From Chloroflexi bacterium UBA4730 (GTDB lineage: Bacteria > Chloroflexota > Limnocylindria > P2-11E), in assembly GCA_002404155.1 (NCBI GenBank), contig DHJC01000059.1:1-14736 (forward strand): a stretch of 14,736 nt of DNA. The letters run 5' to 3'. Made by a program: the position numbers and the translations under genes. The notes beneath the pieces were generated by a model. That model worked only from the letters and a program-made list of their open reading frames with translations, ran no database searches and had not been told where the DNA came from. Numbering within the stretch: position 1 is the stretch's first letter; each line of letters opens with the position of its first letter. This document shows positions 5,891 to 12,490 of this stretch, one piece after another.

Positions 5891-7948
5891 ATGCCCACCC
5901 CGGACCCCCGAAAACGCCTCGCCGAGCTCCGCGAGCAGCTCGAGACGGCGAACTACGAGTACTACATCCTCGACGCGCCGACGATCGACGACTTCGCCTA
6001 CGACGCGCTCCTGCGCGAGCTCCAGGACCTTGAGACGAAAGATCCGGCGCTCGTCACGCCGGAGTCACCCACCCAGCGCGTCGGCGCGCCGCCGTCGAAC
6101 CGATTCGCGCCGGTCGAACACGCGCACCCGATGCTGTCGCTGTCGAACGCCTTCGACGAGACCGACGTCCGCGCGTTCGATCAGCGGATCCGGAAGGCGC
6201 TCCGCCGCGAGGATGTCGGCTACGTCTGCGAGCTGAAGATCGACGGCCTCGCGATCGACCTGGCGTACGTCGACGGGCGATTCAGCCAGGGTGCGACCCG
6301 CGGCGACGGGTTCGTCGGCGAGGACGTCACCGCGAACCTCCGCACCATCAAGTCCATCCCGCTCACGCTCCGCGAGACGGTGCCAGGCCGGGTCGACATC
6401 CGCGGCGAGGTGTATCTCCCGACGGCCGCATTCGAGGCGACGAACCGCGAGCGGCTCGAGCGCGAGGAGGCGCCCTTCGCGAACCCGCGGAACGCCGCCG
6501 CCGGGGCGGTCCGGCAGCTCGATCCGGCGCAGACCGCGAAACGGAACCTCGCGATCTGGGTGTACAGCGCGGCCGGGCTCGCGGTCGAGTCGCAGCACGC
6601 CCTGCTCGCGCGCTTGCGCGTGCTCGGCCTGCGGACCAATCCGAACGTCCGTCAGGCGAAAGACATCGAGGCGGTGCTCGCGTTCATCGCGGAGTGGGCG
6701 ACCAAGCGGCACGACCTTGACTACGGGACCGACGGCATCGTCATCAAGGTCGACCGCGTCGCGGATCAGGACGTGCTCGGGTTCGTGTCACGGAGTCCGC
6801 GGTGGGCGGTCGCGTACAAGTTCCCGGCCGAGCAGGCGACGACGACCGTCGAGGACATCAAGGTGTCCGTCGGGCGCACCGGGGTGCTCACGCCGGTCGC
6901 GTGGCTGGCGCCGGTCCTCGTCGGCGGCACGACCGTGCGACGCGCGACGCTCCACAACCTCGACGAGGTGAAGCGCCTCGACGTCCGCGTCGGCGACCGC
7001 GTGATCATCCAGCGCGCCGGCGACGTCATCCCCGAGGTCGTGCGCGTCGAGCCTCCGCTCGTGCGGAAGGGAAGACGCACGCCGACGCGAGGGCCCGAGT
7101 TCACGATGCCCGAGCGCTGTCCGGTCTGCGACGGTCCGGTCGAGCATCGGGAGGGCGAGGTCGCGTATCGCTGCGTGAACTCGATCTGTCCCGCGAAGAC
7201 CGGACAGCGGATCGGACACTTCGTGTCGCGCGGCGGCTTCGATATCGAGGGCGTCGGCTCGGCCCTCGTGGAGCAGCTCCAGTCGCGCAGTCTGGTGACC
7301 GACCCGGCCGACCTCTTCTTCCTGACGAAGGAGCAGCTCCTTGGGCTCGATCGCTTCGCCGAGAAGAGCGCGACGAACATCTACGAGCGGATCCAGAGCG
7401 CGAAGCAGCGACCGTTGGCACGGATCATCAACGCGCTCGGCATCCCACAGGTGGGCTGGTCCACCTCGGAGGATCTGGCGCAGTGGGTCGCGGCGAAGCT
7501 GCCTGCGGATGCGAGCTTGGCGCAGGTCTTCGATCTCCTGCGCGGTGCGAGCGTCGAGGATCTGCAGTCGATCGGCGGCGTCGGCGCAAAGGTCGCCGAC
7601 GCGATCAGCGGGCACTTCGCCGATGCCGCGGAGATCGCATTGATGGACAAGCTCGTGAGAGCGGACGTCGTACCGGTACTGCCGGCGGCGAAGGCCGAGA
7701 CGCCGGCCGGTCCGTTCGCGGGTAAGTCGATCGTGTTCACGGGTACGCTCGAGCGCCGAAGCCGCGAAGATGCGGAGGCCTTGGTGCGCACGCTCGGTGC
7801 GAAGCCGACCGGCTCGGTCAGTGCGAAGACCGATCTGCTCGTCGCCGGTCCGGGCGCCGGGACCAAGCTCGAGAAGGCGAAGCAACTCGGTGTCAAGGTC
7901 GTCGACGAGGAAGGCTTCGAGGCTATGCTCATCGCGGCGCAGCGTTAA
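5891..7948 (+). CDS. ligA: NAD+-dependent DNA ligase LigA
   Basis: A 685-residue enzyme that seals nicks with a 3'-OH and 5'-phosphate using NAD+, essential in replication and repair. In order: the Ia domain that binds NMN (NYEYYILDAPTIDDFAYDALLREL, ~21-44), adenylation motif CELKIDG with nucleophile Lys116, GDG/GEDVT (~138-146), RGEVYLP (171-177), NPRNAAAGAVRQLD (198-211), DGIVIKVD (281-288), VAYKFPAE (307-314), OB fold (~320-390), Cys4 zinc finger C410/C413/C428/C433, helix-hairpin-helix region (~445-580) and BRCT domain (~607-683). All catalytic residues are present. Of the available starts, ATG 5891 gives the normal N-terminus, with GGGAGA 9 nt upstream; the longer open frame back to 5732 would overlap the divergent lipoprotein gene and is not conserved-looking. 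It is likely the first gene of a three-gene operon. Confidence 0.97.
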   Translation: MPTPDPRKRLAELREQLETANYEYYILDAPTIDDFAYDALLRELQDLETKDPALVTPESPTQRVGAPPSNRFAPVEHAHPMLSLSNAFDETDVRAFDQRIRKALRREDVGYVCELKIDGLAIDLAYVDGRFSQGATRGDGFVGEDVTANLRTIKSIPLTLRETVPGRVDIRGEVYLPTAAFEATNRERLEREEAPFANPRNAAAGAVRQLDPAQTAKRNLAIWVYSAAGLAVESQHALLARLRVLGLRTNPNVRQAKDIEAVLAFIAEWATKRHDLDYGTDGIVIKVDRVADQDVLGFVSRSPRWAVAYKFPAEQATTTVEDIKVSVGRTGVLTPVAWLAPVLVGGTTVRRATLHNLDEVKRLDVRVGDRVIIQRAGDVIPEVVRVEPPLVRKGRRTPTRGPEFTMPERCPVCDGPVEHREGEVAYRCVNSICPAKTGQRIGHFVSRGGFDIEGVGSALVEQLQSRSLVTDPADLFFLTKEQLLGLDRFAEKSATNIYERIQSAKQRPLARIINALGIPQVGWSTSEDLAQWVAAKLPADASLAQVFDLLRGASVEDLQSIGGVGAKVADAISGHFADAAEIALMDKLVRADVVPVLPAAKAETPAGPFAGKSIVFTGTLERRSREDAEALVRTLGAKPTGSVSAKTDLLVAGPGAGTKLEKAKQLGVKVVDEEGFEAMLIAAQR

Positions 7949-7978
7949 TTCAGTGCGCGAGATGAGGAACGGATAGTC

Positions 7979-9334
7979 GTGTACCAGCCGCAGACGCGTC
8001 CGGCCCCGACGATGCCGCTCCGTGGCGCGCCCGGTTCGCCTGCCGCGCCGGAGATCCCGCTTCCGCCCGAGCCGCAGTCCATCGAGCAGACCGGCCTCAC
8101 GAGCAGCTTCATCGCCGACCTCGCGCTGAAGACGCTCTACCTCCGCGGGCAGATGACGATGGCCGAGCTGTCGACCGCACTCGGTCTCCCGATCACGAAC
8201 GTCATCGACAAGACCATGGAGTTCCTCAAGGGCGAGCGCCTCGTCGAGATCCGCGGCGGGTCCGGGCTATCGGCCGCGAGCTACCAGTTCGTCATCATCG
8301 ACCGCGGCTCCGAGAAAGCCCAGGAGGCGCTCGCCCGCAGTCAATACGTCGGCAAGGCGCCGGTACCGCTCGCGTCGTACCTCGAGGCGGTGAAACGCCA
8401 GACCATCAGCAACATCTCGGTCACCCAGGAGGAGCTCGCGCACGCGTTCGCGCACATGGTCATCCCGCGCGAGACACTCTCGCAGCTCGGCCCCGCCGTG
8501 AACTCCGGAAAGTCGATCTTCCTGTTCGGGCCGCCCGGCAACGGCAAGACGACGATCGCGGAAGTGCTCGTTTCACTGCTCCGCGGCGAGGTCGTGCTGC
8601 CGTACGCGGTGGAAGTGGATCAGCAGGTCATCAAGGTCTATGACCCGGTCTACCACCGCGCCGCGCTCGATCCGGTCGTCGCGGACCGGCTGCGGTTCGA
8701 TCATCGCTGGGTCGTGAGCAAACGGCCGATCGTGATGACCGGCGGCGAGCTCACCCTCGAGACGCTCGACCTGATCTACGACGAGACGTCGAAGTTCTAC
8801 GAGGCGCCGTTCCAGATGAAGGCGAACGGCGGCATCTTCATGGTTGACGACTTCGGCCGCCAGCGCGTGTCGCCCAAGGACCTCCTGAACCGCTGGATCG
8901 TGCCGCTCGAGAAGCGCGTCGACTACCTGACGCTGCACACCGGCAAGAAGCTGGAGATCCCATTCGACATGCTCATCATCTTCTCGACCAACCTCGACCC
9001 GGCCGACCTGGTCGACGAGGCATTCCTGCGCCGCATCCGCTACAAGATCGGGATCGAAGCGCCGACCGTCGCGCAGTACGAGGAGATCTTCAAGCGCATG
9101 TGCGCCCGGAAGCAGATCGAGTACCGCGCCGACGCGATGTCGCAGATCCTCGCGCACTACCGCCGGAAGAACCTCGGCCTGCGGTCCTGCCACCCCCGGG
9201 ACATCCTCGAGCAGCTGACCGACACCGCCCGGTTCCTCGGCCGGCCGGCCCAGCTCACACCCGACCTCATCGACATGGCCTGCGAGTCGTACTTCGTGTC
9301 CCTCGATCCGAGCGGCTCGCCCCAGGGGGCCTAG
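7979..9334 (+). CDS. Uncharacterised AAA+ ATPase with N-terminal winged-helix domain
   Basis: A 451-residue protein. Residues 1-37 are Pro-rich and probably disordered. Residues ~38-110 look like a winged helix (GQMTMAELSTALGLPITNVIDKTMEFLKGERLVEI). Residues ~140-360 form an AAA+ core with Walker A GPPGNGKT (184-191), Walker B IFMVDD (286-291), sensor-1 Asn in FSTNLD (N338) and candidate arginine finger in FLRRIRYKI (R351/R352). A C-terminal lid follows, with LRSCHPRD (401-408) as likely sensor 2. Walker B is DD rather than DE. No signal peptide or membrane helix was seen. The GTG start has GAGGAA 9 nt upstream and lies 30 bp after ligA, so the two are probably co-transcribed. I recognise the architecture as a conserved unassigned AAA family but cannot name a substrate; a role linked to DNA repair or to the downstream kinase is only suggested by position. 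Confidence 0.85.
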   Translation: MYQPQTRPAPTMPLRGAPGSPAAPEIPLPPEPQSIEQTGLTSSFIADLALKTLYLRGQMTMAELSTALGLPITNVIDKTMEFLKGERLVEIRGGSGLSAASYQFVIIDRGSEKAQEALARSQYVGKAPVPLASYLEAVKRQTISNISVTQEELAHAFAHMVIPRETLSQLGPAVNSGKSIFLFGPPGNGKTTIAEVLVSLLRGEVVLPYAVEVDQQVIKVYDPVYHRAALDPVVADRLRFDHRWVVSKRPIVMTGGELTLETLDLIYDETSKFYEAPFQMKANGGIFMVDDFGRQRVSPKDLLNRWIVPLEKRVDYLTLHTGKKLEIPFDMLIIFSTNLDPADLVDEAFLRRIRYKIGIEAPTVAQYEEIFKRMCARKQIEYRADAMSQILAHYRRKNLGLRSCHPRDILEQLTDTARFLGRPAQLTPDLIDMACESYFVSLDPSGSPQGA

Positions 9335-9387
9335 TAGTCCATCTGATGTAGCGCATCCCTCACGCTGGGGGATGGGCTGCTCGCGTC

Positions 9388-10437
9388 GTGACGAGCATCC
9401 TCTGTGGCGTGAAGATCGGTACACGGACCCTCGCGCGCAGCGTCGCCTGGACCGCGGGCGGCGTTGTCGCGATCGCCGTCAACCTCTGGGTCGACCGCGT
9501 GGCCCCGGACCTGTTCTCGTTCGAGATCTTCTACGTCATCCCGATCCTCGCCGTCGCGCTCGGCGGCGGCCGGATCCCGGGTGCACTCATCGGCGCGTTC
9601 GCGGCCGTGGCCTGGACCTTCGACACGATGCAGGAGGACGGCTTCGCGGCGCCATCGATGGCCTGGAACTTCACGACTCGGCTCGCCATCTTCGTCGGCC
9701 TCGCGGTCCTGGTCGATCTCTATCGGGCGCGCGGGACCCGTCTCGCCGAGATCGACCGCCACCGGGAGGACTCGCTCGCCCTCGTTGCGCACAAGCTGCG
9801 GCAGACCGCAACACGCATCGGCTCGGTGACCGGTGCGATCGCCGCCCGTCGCGAAACCGACGGGATCGTCAACGAGGCGCGCATCGCGCTCGATCACCAG
9901 GCGCGCGAGCTGCAGCGCATGGCCGAGGACGTCCTCGACATGAACGTGCTCGAGGCTCGGCGCTTCCGCTTGAACGTCTCTGATGTCGACCTCACCGAGC
10001 TCGTTACCGACGTGGCGCGCGACATCGGGCGCGGCCAGGTCCAGCTCGTCGTTCAGGCCGAGCCGGTCATCGTCGAAGGCGACGCCGACCGGCTGCGCGT
10101 CATGGTCGCGCACCTCATCGGCAACGCGGTGAAGTACTCGCCCGCGGGCGCGTCGATCCTCGTGACCGTCGCGAGCGGGCACGCCGAGGCGCGCATCGTC
10201 GTGAAGGACACGGGCATCGGGCTTGGCCCCTCGGACCTCACGGTCATGTTCCAGAAGTACGGCCAGGCGCAGACGGCCAAGACGGCCGGCACGCAGGGCG
10301 TCGGCCTCGGCCTGTACGTGACCCGCCTGCTCGCCGAAGCCCACGGGGGCCGGGTGTCGGCCGAGAGCGTCGGGCCGGGTCTCGGCTCGACGTTCCAGCT
10401 GTCGCTGCCGGTCCGGCAGCCGAAGGGCGCTTCCTAG
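9388..10437 (+). CDS. Membrane sensor histidine kinase with degenerate H-box
   Basis: A 349-residue protein. Residues ~15-110 hold three or four hydrophobic helices (18-33, 46-58, 64-78, 98-110) as a small membrane sensor with no large extracytoplasmic domain. Residues ~120-190 form the dimerisation/phosphoacceptor helices, with H135 in LVAHKLRQTATRI. The catalytic ATPase domain is complete: N-box HLIGNAVKYSP (N246), G1 VKDTGIGLG (D274), F-box MFQKYGQ (287-292) and G2 GTQGVGLGLYVTRLLAEAHGG (301-321). The canonical H-E-L-R-T-P-L is changed to H-K-L-R-Q-T-A, so the acidic residue next to the His and the Pro are missing. No response regulator is adjacent. The GTG start lacks a good Shine-Dalgarno; a 6-bp hairpin (9354-9359 with 9369-9374) precedes it. 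It follows the AAA+ gene by 53 bp and is probably in the same operon. Confidence 0.88.
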   Translation: MTSILCGVKIGTRTLARSVAWTAGGVVAIAVNLWVDRVAPDLFSFEIFYVIPILAVALGGGRIPGALIGAFAAVAWTFDTMQEDGFAAPSMAWNFTTRLAIFVGLAVLVDLYRARGTRLAEIDRHREDSLALVAHKLRQTATRIGSVTGAIAARRETDGIVNEARIALDHQARELQRMAEDVLDMNVLEARRFRLNVSDVDLTELVTDVARDIGRGQVQLVVQAEPVIVEGDADRLRVMVAHLIGNAVKYSPAGASILVTVASGHAEARIVVKDTGIGLGPSDLTVMFQKYGQAQTAKTAGTQGVGLGLYVTRLLAEAHGGRVSAESVGPGLGSTFQLSLPVRQPKGAS

Positions 10438-10450
10438 AGGCGCGGGCGTC

Positions 10451-11389
10451 CTACCCGGCGGCTTGCAGCTGCCGTTTCGCGCGCCACGAGTTCGCATTCG
10501 GGGCCATGAACAGCACGAACATGATCCCGAAGAACGGCAGGTGACCGAGGAACTCGGTCCATCCGAACACCGGCAGGGTCAGCGTGAACAGGATCGCGCC
10601 CACGGCGATGACCGGGCGCGTCAGCTGGCCGGACAGCACCACGATCCCCACCACGAGCTCGGTGAGGCCCGCGAGATACGCGAACTGCGGGTCTCCGACC
10701 CCGAACGACCGGGCGATGTTCAGGGATGGGCGCTCGTCGAGGAGCGCGTTCGCGAGCCCGGGATCGAGCAGTTTCTCGGTCAGCGCGCTGAAGGCGATCG
10801 CGAAGCCGAGGCAGACCCGCAGGAGCGTGAGCGCCCAGGTCGGCGCCTCGTCGTTCCGGAACGGCGGCCGCGCGCCGCGGATCCGATCGACCGAGAATGG
10901 CCCGCGCCCGATGATGAAGAAGAACACCGCGATGCCCAGGAGGTGGACGTTCTCGAGGATGCTCTCGACGCTGAACGGCTGCATCGCCACGATCCCGAGG
11001 AGCGCGAGCAGGACCGCGGCGGCGCGCGTCGTGAGACCGAGCAACAGCATGAGCCCGCACATCGCCTCGACGATCAAGATCGCCCGGCCGAGCAGGTCTT
11101 CGGTGGGGTGGAGGTTCGGCGAAAACAGGATCCCGAGCGCGGCCGACGCGACGAGCGCGACGCCGACGTGGAGCCCGAGCACCGTCGGGGCGATCCGGGC
11201 GAAGCGCTCGAAGGTCTTCATGAGCGCGGGCTCTCGCACCCGATGCTGGATCACGTACGCGACCGCGGCTGCGCCGAGCGCCAGCGCGAACGCGACGATC
11301 ACGGGCACGGACAGCATCAGTGACCAGTCGGTCGGATGCGGCTTCGGGTCGGTGAACCACTTCACGTGCGCGAGGAGCTCAGCGTGCAC
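10451..11389 (-). CDS. DoxX-like integral membrane protein
   Basis: A membrane protein of about 312 residues with some eight or nine hydrophobic helices (roughly 25-47, 68-90, 101-120, 122-137, 147-163, 185-204, 236-254, 258-274 and 283-296). The stretch GRGPFSVDR (161-169) resembles the GxGxxSxDR turn of DoxX/SURF4-type proteins, and two DoxX-like halves may be fused. DoxX members are tied to quinone or thiol redox and respiration, but a reaction cannot be assigned. The start is uncertain. GTG 11389 overlaps the upstream gene by 11 bp, GTG 11365 is also possible, and the frame is open to 11449. None has a clear ribosome-binding site, which fits translational coupling to the MpaB-like gene. 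It converges on the kinase gene with a 13-bp gap. Confidence 0.75.
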   Translation of the reverse strand: MHAELLAHVKWFTDPKPHPTDWSLMLSVPVIVAFALALGAAAVAYVIQHRVREPALMKTFERFARIAPTVLGLHVGVALVASAALGILFSPNLHPTEDLLGRAILIVEAMCGLMLLLGLTTRAAAVLLALLGIVAMQPFSVESILENVHLLGIAVFFFIIGRGPFSVDRIRGARPPFRNDEAPTWALTLLRVCLGFAIAFSALTEKLLDPGLANALLDERPSLNIARSFGVGDPQFAYLAGLTELVVGIVVLSGQLTRPVIAVGAILFTLTLPVFGWTEFLGHLPFFGIMFVLFMAPNANSWRAKRQLQAAG

Positions 11390-12173
11390 GGCGGGTCTCG
11401 AAGTGTCGCGCCTGCGGCACGACCGTGAGCGGCATGGGCAGAATGGCACGCATGATCCGCGCCATCGCGATCACCATGGCGAAGAAGACGCGCTCGCGCA
11501 TGCCGTAGCGAAGGCCGAAAGGCTCCCGCAATGCCGCCGGCACGAGCGCGGCCGCGATCGCGTCGGTCGGCCAGTACACCGGCTCAGGGATCCAGGCGAA
11601 CGGATGGAGGACCTGTCGCGCGACCTGCCGGCTCGTCTCGTCCGGGCGCACGCTCGTCGCGAGCATCCGCCGCTCGTAACGCTCCAGCTCCGCAAGCGTC
11701 GGGGGCTGCTGGTCGAGCGGGATGCCGAGGATCGCGGCCAGCGGCCGTGCCTCCTGCCAGTACGCCTCGCGATCGCGTGGCCCGAGCGGCTCGAGGATCG
11801 CCTCGTACAGCCGCAGCGACGTGAGCACGAGCGTGGCTTGGACCCACATCAGGAGCGCCGGGTCACGCGCTTCGTAGCCGCGGCCGTCCGCGGCGGTGCC
11901 TCGCACGGGCCCATGCCGCCGATCGATCCGCCGCAACGCGGCGCGCGCGGTGTGCGGGTCGGCGAACACCACGGCGAGCGTCGTGTTCAGGGTCCGGCGC
12001 AGGCGGCCGATCGGGTCGCGAAAGTAGTCCGAGTGCTGGGCCACGCCCGCGGCCACCAGCGGATGTGCGATCTGCATGAGGACCGCGGCCGTGCCTCCGA
12101 GGAGCACGAAGAGCTCGCGGTCGACACGGCGCGCGACCGAGTCCGGAGGCAGCAGATCGGGCTCGGCGTCCAT
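11379..12173 (-). CDS. MpaB/DUF2236-family oxygenase-like protein
   Basis: A 264-residue protein of the DUF2236 family, which includes the fungal MpaB oxygenase and bacterial latex-clearing Lcp, a b-type haem dioxygenase. Family stretches are LLGGTAAVLMQIAHPLVAAGVAQHSDY (24-50), FRDPIGRLRRTLN (51-63), DPALLMWVQATLV (104-116), PLTVVPQ (248-254) and the YERRML region (166-171). H37 lies in the conserved AHP motif. The segment that in many members reads WVHATLVD, whose His I align with the haem ligand of Lcp, here reads WVQATLVL. Haem binding or the reaction may therefore differ; it could also mark a subfamily. The ATG start at 12173 has TATCGT 6 nt upstream and is 11 bp from the gatC start. It is the first gene of a two-gene unit with the DoxX-like protein. 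Confidence 0.85.
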   Translation of the reverse strand: MDAEPDLLPPDSVARRVDRELFVLLGGTAAVLMQIAHPLVAAGVAQHSDYFRDPIGRLRRTLNTTLAVVFADPHTARAALRRIDRRHGPVRGTAADGRGYEARDPALLMWVQATLVLTSLRLYEAILEPLGPRDREAYWQEARPLAAILGIPLDQQPPTLAELERYERRMLATSVRPDETSRQVARQVLHPFAWIPEPVYWPTDAIAAALVPAALREPFGLRYGMRERVFFAMVIAMARIMRAILPMPLTVVPQARHFETRRAR

Positions 12174-12178
12174 AGACT
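12173..12178 (+). promoter_or_regulatory. Putative -10 box of leaderless gatC mRNA
   Basis: TAGACT is followed by six nucleotides (GACGAT) and then the gatC ATG at 12185. Its first base is also the last base read of the minus-strand start codon triplet position 12173, so the box overlaps the divergent gene. No -35-like hexamer was seen about 17 bp upstream. Confidence 0.6.
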
Positions 12179-12179
12179 G

Positions 12180-12185
12180 ACGATA
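12180..12185 (-). promoter_or_regulatory. Putative -10 box of leaderless MpaB-like mRNA
   Basis: On the minus strand TATCGT is followed by CAGTCT and then the ATG at 12173. The box overlaps the first base of the gatC start codon (12185), mirroring the gatC promoter. No Shine-Dalgarno or clear -35 element accompanies it. Confidence 0.6.
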
Positions 12186-12490
12186 TGCTGCCCATCGATC
12201 GGGGCCGCGTCGAGCACGTCGCCGGCCTCGCGCGGATCGCCCTCACCGACGAAGAGCTCGACCGGTTCACCGGTCAGCTGCAGGTCGTGCTGGGGGCCAT
12301 CGAGCAGCTGAAGGACGTCGATACGTCCGCCGTCCCGCCGAGCGCGTCCGTGCTGCCGCTCGAGAACGTCATGCGTGAGGACGAGCCGCGGCCGAGCCTC
12401 CCCGTGGCGGTCGTGCTCGCGCAGGCGCCCGACCGTGAGGGGGATCTGTTCCGCGTGCAGGCGAGCCTCGAAGAGCGTCCGGATGCGTGA
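12185..12490 (+). CDS. gatC: Asp/Glu-tRNA amidotransferase subunit GatC
   Basis: A 101-residue protein matching GatC, the small subunit that wraps around GatA and GatB in the GatCAB complex. The complex converts Glu-tRNA(Gln) and/or Asp-tRNA(Asn) to the amidated forms in the cytosol. Typical stretches are VEHVAGLARIALTDEELDRFTGQLQVVLGAIEQLKDVDTS (9-48) followed by LENVMREDEPRPSL (59-72). Length is normal. The ATG has TAGACT 6 nt upstream and no Shine-Dalgarno, suggesting leaderless translation. It overlaps gatA by 8 bp, so translation of the two is probably coupled. gatB is not in the window. Confidence 0.95.
   Translation: MLPIDRGRVEHVAGLARIALTDEELDRFTGQLQVVLGAIEQLKDVDTSAVPPSASVLPLENVMREDEPRPSLPVAVVLAQAPDREGDLFRVQASLEERPDA

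Noticed and set aside
9354..9374. Terminator between the AAA+ ATPase and the histidine kinase
   Set aside because: The hairpin CATCCC/GGGATG has only six pairs, a 9-nt loop and no T-tract, so co-transcription is more likely.
11390..11449. Longest N-terminal start of the DoxX-like protein at 11449
   Set aside because: Its first 20 residues (Cys/Arg-rich) look non-coding and overlap deep into the upstream gene; GTG 11389 or 11365 fits operon coupling better, although this is not settled.
10584..12311. 575-codon plus-strand open frame opposite the DoxX-like and MpaB-like genes
   Set aside because: It is antisense to two recognisable genes and runs into gatC; the translation is Arg/Ser/Pro-rich with no domain.
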